Positions 27,964 through 36,473 of a stretch of 64,000 nucleotides of DNA are shown piece by piece. A program made the position numbers and the translations under genes. The DNA comes from Fen-999 sp041480065. GTDB taxonomy: Bacteria > Pseudomonadota > Gammaproteobacteria > Burkholderiales > Rhodocyclaceae. The DNA is taken from NCBI GenBank assembly GCA_041480065.1, contig JBGOZF010000013.1, forward strand, positions 1 to 64,000. The letters are read 5' to 3'. Position 1 is the first letter of the stretch; each line of letters starts with the position of its first letter. Under the pieces are notes generated by a model that saw only the letters and a list, made by a program, of their open reading frames with translations, ran no database searches and was not told the DNA's origin.

Positions 27964-28911
27964 TTAGGGCTTGCTGGCGGCCTCATCGAACCAAAGTTCC
28001 AGCCCCTGGGCATTCAGCTCGATGTCGAGGTCCCAGAGTTCGAGGATCTTCTCGTCAGTCGGCATGCAACCGTGGGTGTGGGCCTCGGCCAACAGATAGG
28101 CGGCGATGCCGTCGCGGACGCTGGTGCCCCGCTCCCTTGCCTGGTGCGTGATGCGAACGCATTCGTCCATGCGCCGCAGCATGTCCTGCGCGAGCGGCCT
28201 GGGCGGCGCCAGGCGGCTGTAGTGGGCGAGATAGACGGCTTCTGCCTCGAAGCCCAGCATGCGTTCAACGGAAGCGCGCATCTCCACGGGGTCGAATTGC
28301 GAGGGCGTGGTGGTGGGAAAGAGGAAGGGCTCGCCGGCGGCGTTGTCGCATTCGCGGTAGCAGATGCCGAAAGTATCGCCGGTGAAGATGCCGCCGCTCT
28401 GCCGATCGACGATGGCGATGTGGTGGCGGGCGTGTCCCGGGGTGTCGATGCAGAGCAGTTCGCGGCAACCGAGGCGCAGCACGGTGTTGTCCGGGGCTTC
28501 GATGATGCGCTCGGCGGCGATGGCCTGCGGGACACCATAGAGGGCGGCGGCGCGCTCCTTGCCGTAGACGGTTTCGACGCCGGCCCAGAGCTTGGTCGGA
28601 TCGATCATGTGGCGGGCGCCGCGCGGATGGACGACGAGCCTGGCATTGGGGAAGGCATCCATCATGACGCCGGCGCCGCCGGCATGGTCGAGATGAATGT
28701 GGGTAAGGATGACGTAGTCCACCGCCTCCGGGCCGAGGCCGCGCGCTGCCAGCGCCGCGAGGGCCTGGGACAGCACCTGGTAATTCGCCGTGTCGACGAA
28801 GGCGGCGCGGCCATCGCTCTCGATCAGATGGATGGCGGCCAGTTGCGGGCGCAGGTAGCCGGCGTCGAAGGCGTAGATGCCGTTGTGGTAGTCGATGAGG
28901 CTGGAGTTCAC
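27964..28911 (-). CDS. MBL-fold metallo-hydrolase
   Basis: This 315-residue protein has the metallo-beta-lactamase fold. The dinuclear metal-binding motif HIHLDHAGG is in the N-terminal third; further ligands are likely in GHARHHIAI, FTGDTFGI and AHYSRL. The glyoxalase-II/quorum-hydrolase class is possible, but no specific substrate can be assigned. It lies 59 bases after the flavodoxin gene on the same strand and may be co-transcribed with it. Confidence 0.85.
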   Translation of the reverse strand: MNSSLIDYHNGIYAFDAGYLRPQLAAIHLIESDGRAAFVDTANYQVLSQALAALAARGLGPEAVDYVILTHIHLDHAGGAGVMMDAFPNARLVVHPRGARHMIDPTKLWAGVETVYGKERAAALYGVPQAIAAERIIEAPDNTVLRLGCRELLCIDTPGHARHHIAIVDRQSGGIFTGDTFGICYRECDNAAGEPFLFPTTTPSQFDPVEMRASVERMLGFEAEAVYLAHYSRLAPPRPLAQDMLRRMDECVRITHQARERGTSVRDGIAAYLLAEAHTHGCMPTDEKILELWDLDIELNAQGLELWFDEAASKP

Positions 28912-28970
28912 GATGGGGATTGGGGTTCAGGATACAGGCGGGTGTCGCGGAATCGGCCTATGCGATCGGC

Positions 28971-29504
28971 TCATGCGGCCAGCAGCGGCACGATCCGGGC
29001 GAGCCAAGCGTCTACCCGGGCCTCGGTGAGGGCGGGTTGATTCACCTGGTCGAGCGCAAGGCCGAGAAAGCGGCCGTCGACCACTGCCTGCGAAGCCTTG
29101 AAGCGGTAGCCGTCGATGGCAGTGTAGCCGACTACCCGGGCGCCGCAGGCGGTCACCGCGTCGTGGAGCAAGGCGATGGCGTCGACGAACTCGTCGGGAT
29201 ACTTGTCCTGGTCGCCGAGACCGAAGATCGCCACGGTCTTGCCGGACCAGTCCTGGCCTTCGAGTTGGGGCATGAACTCGAGCCAGCCCGCGGTCTGCGA
29301 ACCACTCTCGATGCCGGGCAGTTGGCCGTCGCCGAGCGTCGGCGTGCCCAGGATCAGCGCCCGGTACGGCGCCAGGTCGGCAACGGTGGCGCGATTGATG
29401 TTCACCGGCGCGGCGGCGGCTTCGCCGAGCTTCTGCGCGATCAGCTTGCCGACCCGGCGCGTGCGGCCGGTATCGGTGCCGAAGAAAATGCCGATCTTCG
29501 TCAT
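28971..29504 (-). CDS. Flavodoxin
   Basis: This 177-residue long-chain flavodoxin has the FMN phosphate loop GTDTGRTRRV at about 9-18, the W/G loop TPTLGDGQLPG, and IFGLGDQDKYPDEFVDA near the isoalloxazine site. It is a low-potential one-electron carrier in the cytoplasm. It is close to the NifF-like and FldA-like long-chain type, and no nitrogenase gene is in view. The start overlaps the upstream unknown gene (ATGA), and a SagB-like oxidoreductase heads the operon, so the flavodoxin may serve that enzyme. Confidence 0.92.
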   Translation of the reverse strand: MTKIGIFFGTDTGRTRRVGKLIAQKLGEAAAAPVNINRATVADLAPYRALILGTPTLGDGQLPGIESGSQTAGWLEFMPQLEGQDWSGKTVAIFGLGDQDKYPDEFVDAIALLHDAVTACGARVVGYTAIDGYRFKASQAVVDGRFLGLALDQVNQPALTEARVDAWLARIVPLLAA

Positions 29505-29854
29505 GACCGGTTCTGCCGCCAGTTTCGGCGCTCGACCTCGTGCAGGCCGAAGTGCATGGTCAGCAAATCGAGCACGCGCTCGAGCCGGATGTCCCCGCAG
29601 TTGGTCGGCACGTTGCCGACATCGTTGTCGACGAGATCGGGATACTCGAGATCAACGTCGTAGTAGCCCGGCGGCTGGCCGTGGGTGGACACGTAGGCGG
29701 ACAGCCCCGGTTCGCCGGGCTTGTAGAATCCGACGGCCTGCTCGTCTTCGCGCCAACGCTGGGCGACGGCCACCTGGCCGGCAGCGATCGCGCCGGCCAG
29801 GCGTTGCAACAGGAGGTCTATGCTGCGGTACTTGTTCATGACAATGGCTTTCAT
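29501..29854 (-). CDS. Conserved-looking 117-residue protein of unknown function
   Basis: The 117-residue soluble protein has an N-terminal helix (NKYRSIDLLLQRLAGAI) and a central region rich in Tyr, Asp and Pro (PPGYYDVDLEYPDLVDNDVG). No known domain was recognised. ATG 29854 overlaps the SagB-like stop by ATGA, and its own stop overlaps the flavodoxin start the same way. The three proteins are thus likely made together. An internal ATG at 29839 is an alternative start. Confidence 0.7.
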   Translation of the reverse strand: MKAIVMNKYRSIDLLLQRLAGAIAAGQVAVAQRWREDEQAVGFYKPGEPGLSAYVSTHGQPPGYYDVDLEYPDLVDNDVGNVPTNCGDIRLERVLDLLTMHFGLHEVERRNWRQNRS

Positions 29855-31479
29855 CGATCCGGGTAGGCGGCAGAGGTTTCGAGCCGGGCATCCTCCACCG
29901 GCAGCCCGACGGTGAAGTGATAGATGCTCTGGAAGGCTTCGTCCGCCAGCCCGAGCAGCTCGTGGAAGGGATCGTCGAAGAAGCAGCCGATGCCGGTGCC
30001 GCGCAGGCCGCAGGCCTCGGCCTCGAGGTAGAGCACCTGGCCAATGGCGCCGGCCTCGCGCAAGAGATCGCGGTAGGCGCCGGGTTCCGCGGCAATGGGG
30101 GCCGAGAATTCCGCAACCATGCCGAGAGCGAAACAGGCGTTGGCGGCGAGGTCCTGGTGACAATGGATGGCGCGGGCGAGCCGGCGCAGTTCCTGGGGAT
30201 CGGCCGTCGTCAGGCGATACAGCGGCAACCCTGCGGGCGCTGCGGCGACCGGCTCGGGCCGGAAGCGGCCGGCCAGCGGCGCCGCGTGCTCGCGGTTGCG
30301 GGCCAGCAGGTAGAGGCCGGGTTCGAGCCCATCGACGCGATGCACGAACAGCACGAGGCTGACGCGCGGCGCCTCGGCGAGCGCGAACCACGGCGCCCCG
30401 GCACCCGGCATCGCCGCGGCCAGCAGGGTGAAGAAATCGCCCGCGGCGAGGCTGGCGCGGGGATCGAAGCGCTGGGCGCTGCGCCGGCCGAGGATGACGT
30501 CGGCAAGTGGCGGACCGCCGGGCTGTGCCGATACCGGCGGTGCGGCGGGAGGCGGCAATTGCCGCGGCTCGGCGCGGGCATCGTTCGTGTGCCGCGTCGC
30601 TGCCGCCACTTCATCGATGATGGGCCAGCGATGGACCGGCGCGGGATCGATGACCGACGCACTGCCCTGCCAGCGGGCGCCTTCAAGCAGCGTCCGCGGG
30701 TCGATGCCGGCCAGCCTGCCGGCCACCGCCACTTGCAGAAGGACCTCCGCCTCCTCGCGTTCGGTGTCGGCCCGGCGCGGTGATGGGAAGTCGGCCGGCC
30801 GGTCGACGCCGAGCAGGCTCGCCAGCGTGAGGGTCGCCAGTTCGCGCCGCTCGTGCAGCGTCCAGCCGAGCGCGGAAGCCGCATAGGCGATTGAGGCGAC
30901 AGCATGGCCGACATCGAGCTGGCAATAGCGGAAGGCGCGCTCGCCGTATTTCCAGGCCTCGCGCCACATCACCGTGCTGAGGCCGATGGCGAGCAGCGGT
31001 GCGGCCGACGCGGCGGCTAGAGCGGCACGGCATTCGAGCGCATGGTCGTCGGGGCGGTAGTGGTACACGCCGGCGGCCAGCCCGTCGACGCCGGCGGCGA
31101 TCACATACGCCTCGACCGGGTGCAGGTTGCCGCTCGACGGATTCGCCCGCAGCGCCCAACGGCTGGGGCCGTAGGATTTCCAGGCGGTGATCGCCAGCGA
31201 CAGATTCAGCAGGACGCCGATGCTCTCGACGCCGAGCGGCGCCGCGCCTGCCTCAGCCGACTCGCGCCAGGGCCGCCGCAAGGCGGCTTGCAGCGAAGGC
31301 AACGCTTCGGTGGCCTGTGGCAGACGGACGAGCGGCGCGCCGGCGTAGCGGCGGAAGGGCGCCGGCTGGGCATCCCAGTCGAGCGCCGGCGGCCCCGGGG
31401 CATAGGCCTCGAAGCGATGCTTGGTGCGCCGGTGATAGGCGAGCACCCGGTCGGAAAGAGAAAGCTCGGACATGGCCAT
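29851..31479 (-). CDS. Tandem nitroreductase-fold oxidoreductase (SagB/ThcOx-like)
   Basis: The 542-residue protein contains two nitroreductase-like halves. Half one is at about 60-270 (RANPSSGNLHPVEAYVI, the SagB signature). Half two is at about 330-530 (ADVILGRRSAQRFDPRASL, EACGLRGTGIGCFFDDP). SagB/ThcOx enzymes are FMN-dependent dehydrogenases, some of which oxidise azolines in modified peptides. No cyclodehydratase or precursor peptide was recognised here, so the role may be different. The start is either ATG 31479 or 31473. Confidence 0.85.
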   Translation of the reverse strand: MAMSELSLSDRVLAYHRRTKHRFEAYAPGPPALDWDAQPAPFRRYAGAPLVRLPQATEALPSLQAALRRPWRESAEAGAAPLGVESIGVLLNLSLAITAWKSYGPSRWALRANPSSGNLHPVEAYVIAAGVDGLAAGVYHYRPDDHALECRAALAAASAAPLLAIGLSTVMWREAWKYGERAFRYCQLDVGHAVASIAYAASALGWTLHERRELATLTLASLLGVDRPADFPSPRRADTEREEAEVLLQVAVAGRLAGIDPRTLLEGARWQGSASVIDPAPVHRWPIIDEVAAATRHTNDARAEPRQLPPPAAPPVSAQPGGPPLADVILGRRSAQRFDPRASLAAGDFFTLLAAAMPGAGAPWFALAEAPRVSLVLFVHRVDGLEPGLYLLARNREHAAPLAGRFRPEPVAAAPAGLPLYRLTTADPQELRRLARAIHCHQDLAANACFALGMVAEFSAPIAAEPGAYRDLLREAGAIGQVLYLEAEACGLRGTGIGCFFDDPFHELLGLADEAFQSIYHFTVGLPVEDARLETSAAYPDR

Positions 31480-31879
31480 GGAAAAGCAAGAGTGGCGCCA
31501 GAAGTGATGCGGGCTGGAAAGCCCCATCCTGCCAGATGCGTTACCACGATGTCAGCCAGGGTTTGTCGGATTTCGGCCAAGCGGTCGATGCAGGGATCCG
31601 ACTGGTGCGACGCACCTGTATCTACCCATGAATGGGAATGCTTCTTATTTCATAGCGATAGAAATCATTTCATTATATGGAACGTGTTCAGTAACAGTAT
31701 GAGTCTACACACTTAATAAAATCGTCAACTATTCGGCAAAGGCGATGCTGCGGCGCACTAGCGGTCGTATACTTTGGACGTCGACAGCCCAATTCAGGGC
31801 GTCGCAATGGACGGAGTCAAACCCGGTTCGATATTCGAAAACCTGCACCACGCCCCCACCCTGAGGAAGGAGAGATGCC
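31480..31879. other. AT-rich intergenic region between the SagB-like gene and a small gene
   Basis: About 400 bp without a gene. It contains short palindromes, GAAAT-C-ATTTC near 31667 and TGTT-CAGT-AACA near 31685, within an AT-rich patch that probably holds divergent promoters. A weak sigma-54-like GG-N10-GC pair starts at 31735. Nothing else was recognised. Confidence 0.4.
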
Positions 31880-32101
31880 ATGACAATTACAACTTACTAC
31901 GTTACTCACAAGCTCGGCCGTTCCGATGCCGATGCGAATGCCACCATTCATCTCATCAACGACCTGGCAATTGGCAGTGGCGAGAACCGTTCATGGGATG
32001 CGACGCGGGCGCTCGTCAATTCGCTGGTTGATGCGGACACGCAAGAGCGGTTCGGCATCAGTATCGACGCCGAGGAATGCGAACTGTTTGCCGAGGACTG
32101 A
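31880..32101 (+). CDS. Small 73-residue protein of unknown function
   Basis: An acidic 73-residue protein (MTITTYYVTHKLGRSDADAN...ECELFAED) with an excellent ribosome-binding site (AAGGAGA, 31867-31873) and a plausible promoter region in front. No domain, signal peptide or membrane segment was seen. It is alone on its strand, 21 bases from the end of the convergent response-regulator gene. Confidence 0.6.
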   Translation: MTITTYYVTHKLGRSDADANATIHLINDLAIGSGENRSWDATRALVNSLVDADTQERFGISIDAEECELFAED

Positions 32102-32122
32102 GAACAGGGGGCGCGGGGCCGA

Positions 32123-33058
32123 TCAAGGCAGCTTCCCGGCCCGCAGCTTGCTCAGGGCGAGGTTGGTCGCCGCCGTGCGCGTTTCCACGCCCAGCTTCTC
32201 GAAGACGTGTTCGAGATGCTTGTTCACGGTGCGCGGACTCATGCCGAGGATGTCGGCGATGTCGCGGTTGGTCTTGCCCTTGATGACCCAGTGCAGCACT
32301 TCCGCCTCGCGGAAGGTGAGGCGGAAGGCGGCGATCAGGGTTTCCAGGGCCTGGGCGTCGTTCTCCTCGCGCAGGACGACGATCAATTCCTCTTCGCCGC
32401 TCTGTTCGTGGAAGGAGGCCAGCAGCCGGGCTTCGCCGCGCGTGGCCAGCAGCGCCGGCGGTTCGCGCTCCTCGCGCCGGGCCCGCTCTGCCTCGGCTAT
32501 CCATTCGAGCAGCCGCGGCGGCGCCTGCTCGTCCATCGACCCGAGGTAGTCGGTCAGGAGCTTGCGCGCGAGATCGGTCTGCCAGACGAGGCGTCCGTCG
32601 CGCGGCCGCACGGCGATCGTAGCCTGGCCGAAGGCATCCAGCGCCGTGCACGCCTGCTTCATCTGGCGGGCGTTCTGCATGTGCGCGGCGATGCGGGCCA
32701 GCACTTCCGCGGGCTTGATCGGCTTGGTGACGTAGTCGGCGCCGCCGGCGGTGAAGGCGGCGACGACATGCTCGGTTTCGGTGAGCCCGGTCATGAAGAC
32801 GATGGGAATGTGCTGGGTGGAGAAGTCGGCCTTGAGCCGGCGCGCCACCTCGAAGCCGTCCATGCCCGGCATGACGGCGTCGAGCAGGATCACGTCGGGC
32901 ACGCTCTGCCGGGCTCGCGCCAGGGCGCTGTCGCCGTTGGTGGCGACCAGCACGGTGTAGCCCGCTTCGTCGAGGGCGTCGTGGAGCAGGGAGAGATTTT
33001 CCGGCACGTCGTCCACGATCAGGACGATGTCGGCATTGAGTCGGTCAAGGCGATTCAT
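32123..33058 (-). CDS. Response regulator, receiver plus LuxR-type DNA-binding domain
   Basis: The 311-residue protein has a receiver domain at 1-125 with phospho-acceptor D60 (VILLDAVMPGMDG) and conserved K in TKPIKP. A middle helical region follows. A C-terminal LuxR helix-turn-helix (about 245-305) contains FREAEVLHWVIKGKTNRDIA and SPRTVNKHLEHVFEKLG. ATG 33058 overlaps the kinase gene by 14 bases, so it is the cognate partner of the permease-kinase fusion. Confidence 0.92.
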   Translation of the reverse strand: MNRLDRLNADIVLIVDDVPENLSLLHDALDEAGYTVLVATNGDSALARARQSVPDVILLDAVMPGMDGFEVARRLKADFSTQHIPIVFMTGLTETEHVVAAFTAGGADYVTKPIKPAEVLARIAAHMQNARQMKQACTALDAFGQATIAVRPRDGRLVWQTDLARKLLTDYLGSMDEQAPPRLLEWIAEAERARREEREPPALLATRGEARLLASFHEQSGEEELIVVLREENDAQALETLIAAFRLTFREAEVLHWVIKGKTNRDIADILGMSPRTVNKHLEHVFEKLGVETRTAATNLALSKLRAGKLP

Positions 33059-36000
33059 TGAGACTCTCCCCAAGAATGCTGCGGATGGCCTCGAACTGGA
33101 ACTGCTTCGCCAGTTGCCGCAGGCGGGCGACGAACTCGCCATGGCCGGCGTCGAGGGCGTCGATTTCGTCGAGCTTGTCCAGCAGACCGCGCAGGTAGCC
33201 AAGGCCCGCCAGTTGGTCGAGCGCGCGCAGGTGTTCCGCGGCCGGCAGATGTGCTGTCGGTGCCGGTGCCGCCTGGGGCCGAGGCTCGGCGACCACCCAC
33301 TCGATCGCCAGGACGCGGCCGATCCATTCGAGCAGATCGTCGATGCGCACGGGCTTGGTGATGAAGTCCTCGGGCGGTATGCCGGCGTCGTTGTCGAGTC
33401 CCTTGTCGAAGATATTGGCGGAGACGATGGCGATGATGGCCTCGTCCAGGCCGTCGCGGTGCAAGCGACGAATCGTCTCCCAACCGTCGATGCCGGGCAT
33501 GGCCAGGTCCATCAGGATCAGGTGCGGCCGAAAGCGCGGCACCACTTCGAGACATTCGAGGCCCGAGGCCGCCTGATCGACCTCGAATCCGAGCGGTACC
33601 AGCAGGCCCACCAGCAGTTCGCGGTCGATGCGTTCGTTATCCACCACCAGAACGCGGCGGCGCGGGCCGACGTAGCCGACACGCTCGCCGCGTATCGCCG
33701 CCGGCGCGGCCTGGGCGGTATGTATTTGCGGCAGGAAGAGCCGGATGCGGAACAGGCTGCCCTGCCCCGGCGTGCTGGATACGTGCATTTCGCCGCCCAT
33801 GACGTCGGTAAGCATGCGGCTGATGGTAAGGCCAAGCCCCGTGCCGGCGCTACCCTGGGCGGAACTGCCCCGCGCAAACGGCTCGAAGATGCGCTCGACT
33901 TCGGCGGGCTCGATGCCGGGCCCGGTATCCTCGATCTCGAAGGTCGCCATTTCCCTCTGGTAGCGAACCCGCAGGGCGATGCTGCCGCGGGCGGTGAACT
34001 TCACGGCGTTGCCGAGCACGTTGATCAGGATCTGCCGCAGGCGGCGCTCGTCGGCGCGCACCAGGGCAGGCAGTTCGCCCTGGGGCTGATAGCGGAATTC
34101 GAGACCCTTGTTGCGCGCTTGCAGTTCGAACATGCCGACGATCTGGCCCAGGAAAGCGGGGAATTCCAGAGGTCGCGGCTCCAGCGTCAGCTTGCCGCCC
34201 TCGATGCGGGCGATGTCGAGCGTGCCTTCGATCAGCGACAGCAGATGCTCGCCGCTCTTGCGGATCACCTCGACCGCTTGGCGTCGATGCGGCGGAATGC
34301 TCTTGTCACCATCCATGATTTGCGCATAACCAAGGATGCTGTTGAGCGGCGTGCGCAGCTCGTGACTGATGGCGGTGATGTAGCGGCTCTTGGCCTGGTT
34401 GGCCAGGTCGGCAACCTGCTTGGCTTTCTGCAATTGCTCGTCAGTACGCCGATGGGATTCGATCTCCTGCATCAGCAGATGTGTCTGCCGGTTCGATTCC
34501 TCTTGCGCCACCTGGCGGCTCTTGTGCGTCAACACCAGCCACCAGGCGGCAATGCCGCTCACCAGCAGCAAGGCGGCGAAGGCCTTGAGGAAGGCCAGGC
34601 CCAGCGGTGCGGCCAGTCTCGCCGCATCGGCGCCCAGGGCTTGCAGTTCGTGGTAGTAGAGCATGCCGAAGAGCAGGCCGAGGAAGGGCACGATCGCCGC
34701 CATCACCAGCAGGTAGTGGCCGAGGCCGGTCTCCAGATACGGCCAGACGGGACGCGGCAGCAGGCGGCGCAAGGCGGCGGACCATTGGACCGACAGCCGC
34801 GCCTGAGGCTTGCAGAGGTCGTCGCAGCGGGCGTCGAGGGCACAGCAGAGCGAGCAGATGGAATCGCCGTAGGCCGGACAGTGGGCCATGTCGTCGGCCT
34901 CGTATTCCTTCTCGCAGATGCAGCAGCGTTGCGTGCCCGCAGCGGGAACCGGTTGGCGGGCGATGTAGTAACGCCCCCCGGTAAGCCAGGCGATCAGCGG
35001 TGCGGCGACGAAGGCGGTGACCATGGCGATGACCGCCGAGAATGCCTGCGCCAGCGGACCGAACACGCCCATGAAGGCGGCGACCGAGAGCAGCGAGGCG
35101 ATGCCCATGGCGCCGACGCCGACCGGATTGATGTCGTAGAGGTGGGCGCGCTTGAACTCGACGCCCGGCGGCGACAGGCCCAGGGGCTTGTTCACCACGA
35201 GATCGGCAACCACCGCCATCATCCAGGCGATGGCAACGTTCGAGTACAGGCCCAGCACCTGCCCCAGGGCCTGGAAGACGTCGAGTTCCATGAGCATGAG
35301 GCCGATCAGGGTGTTGAACACCACCCAGACGACGCGGCCCGGATGGCTGTGGGTGAGGCGGGCGAAGAAGTTGGACCAGGCCAGCGACCCGGCGTAGGCG
35401 TTGGTGACGTTGATCTTGAGCTGGGAGATGACCACGAACAGCGCCGTCGCCGCCACCGCCCACGCGGGATGGGGAAAGACGTATTCGTAGGCGGCCAAAT
35501 ACATCTGGTTCGGATCGACGGCGCGCTCGGTCGGCACCGAGTGGCTGATGGCGAGGTAGGCCAGCAACGCCCCGCCGAGCATCTTGACGACACCGAGGAT
35601 CACCCAGCCCGGGCCGCCCACCAGCATGCCGGCCCACCAGCGGCGGCGATTGCCCGCCGTCAATTCCGGCATGAAGCGCAGGTAGTCGGCCTGCTCGCCC
35701 ATCTGGGTGATGAGCGCGATACCCACGGTAAGGGCGGCGCCGAACAGCGCCAAATCGAACTGCGAGCCGGCGCCGCCGTAATGCAGGATGCCGCGCAAGA
35801 CTTCGGGGCTTTCGCTGAACACGTAGGCATAGGGCAGCACCAGCATCAGCAGCCACAGCGGCTGGGTCAGGGTTTGCAGCTTGCTGATGGCAGTGACGCC
35901 GTGGGTCACGAGCGGAATCACCACCAGCGCGCAGATCAGGTAGCCCCAGGCCGGCGGGATGTCGAAGGCGAGCTCGAGCGCGTAGGCCATGATGGCCGCT

Positions 36001-36431
36001 TCGAGGGCGAAGAAGATGAACGTGAAGGAGGCGTAGATCAGCGAGGTCAGCGTCGAACCGATGTAGCCGAAGCCGGCGCCGCGCGTCAGCAGGTCCATGT
36101 CCAGGCCGTAGCGGGCCGCGTAGTAGCTGACCGGCAGGCCGGCCGCGAAGATGATCAGGCCGGTGACCAGGATCGCCCAGAACGCATTGACGAAGCCATA
36201 ATTGACCAGCAGCGTGGCGCCGACCGCTTCCAGGACCAGGAAGGAGGCAGCGCCGAAGGCCGTGTTGGCGACGCGCAATTCCGACCACTTGCGAAAGCCC
36301 CGCGGCGTGAAGCGCAGGGCGTAATCCTCGACGGTCTCGTTGGCGACCCAGGTGTTGTAGTCGCGGCGGACCTTGACGACGCGCTGGACTGCGCCGGAGG
36401 TGTCGGGAGGGTCGGCAGGGTCCGTGGCCAT
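33045..36431 (-). CDS. NCS1 permease-histidine kinase-receiver fusion sensor
   Basis: This 1128-residue membrane protein has residues 25-485 forming an NCS1-type nucleobase/hydantoin permease (RRDYNTWVANETVEDYALRF, ISQLKINVTNAYAGSLAWSN). Residues 503-540 carry nine cysteines (CCIC...C...CSLCC...C...C), probably a metal site. Two more helices span about 570-635. A HisKA domain has phospho-acceptor H690 (SHELRTPL), followed by HATPase (N, DTGPGI and TGLGLTIS boxes at about 800-890). A receiver follows with D975, and a helical tail ends the protein. It probably senses a transported purine, pyrimidine or hydantoin and signals to the downstream LuxR-type regulator. Confidence 0.9.
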   Translation of the reverse strand: MATDPADPPDTSGAVQRVVKVRRDYNTWVANETVEDYALRFTPRGFRKWSELRVANTAFGAASFLVLEAVGATLLVNYGFVNAFWAILVTGLIIFAAGLPVSYYAARYGLDMDLLTRGAGFGYIGSTLTSLIYASFTFIFFALEAAIMAYALELAFDIPPAWGYLICALVVIPLVTHGVTAISKLQTLTQPLWLLMLVLPYAYVFSESPEVLRGILHYGGAGSQFDLALFGAALTVGIALITQMGEQADYLRFMPELTAGNRRRWWAGMLVGGPGWVILGVVKMLGGALLAYLAISHSVPTERAVDPNQMYLAAYEYVFPHPAWAVAATALFVVISQLKINVTNAYAGSLAWSNFFARLTHSHPGRVVWVVFNTLIGLMLMELDVFQALGQVLGLYSNVAIAWMMAVVADLVVNKPLGLSPPGVEFKRAHLYDINPVGVGAMGIASLLSVAAFMGVFGPLAQAFSAVIAMVTAFVAAPLIAWLTGGRYYIARQPVPAAGTQRCCICEKEYEADDMAHCPAYGDSICSLCCALDARCDDLCKPQARLSVQWSAALRRLLPRPVWPYLETGLGHYLLVMAAIVPFLGLLFGMLYYHELQALGADAARLAAPLGLAFLKAFAALLLVSGIAAWWLVLTHKSRQVAQEESNRQTHLLMQEIESHRRTDEQLQKAKQVADLANQAKSRYITAISHELRTPLNSILGYAQIMDGDKSIPPHRRQAVEVIRKSGEHLLSLIEGTLDIARIEGGKLTLEPRPLEFPAFLGQIVGMFELQARNKGLEFRYQPQGELPALVRADERRLRQILINVLGNAVKFTARGSIALRVRYQREMATFEIEDTGPGIEPAEVERIFEPFARGSSAQGSAGTGLGLTISRMLTDVMGGEMHVSSTPGQGSLFRIRLFLPQIHTAQAAPAAIRGERVGYVGPRRRVLVVDNERIDRELLVGLLVPLGFEVDQAASGLECLEVVPRFRPHLILMDLAMPGIDGWETIRRLHRDGLDEAIIAIVSANIFDKGLDNDAGIPPEDFITKPVRIDDLLEWIGRVLAIEWVVAEPRPQAAPAPTAHLPAAEHLRALDQLAGLGYLRGLLDKLDEIDALDAGHGEFVARLRQLAKQFQFEAIRSILGESLNESP

Positions 36432-36473
36432 GGCGATGGCCGGAACATCAACGCCGGCGCGTGGATGTCTCAG

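Noticed and set aside
31733..31750. Weak sigma-54-like site before the 73-residue gene
   Set aside because: The GG-N10-GC spacing is right, but several consensus bases differ and no activator site was found. The expected start is 120 bases from the gene.
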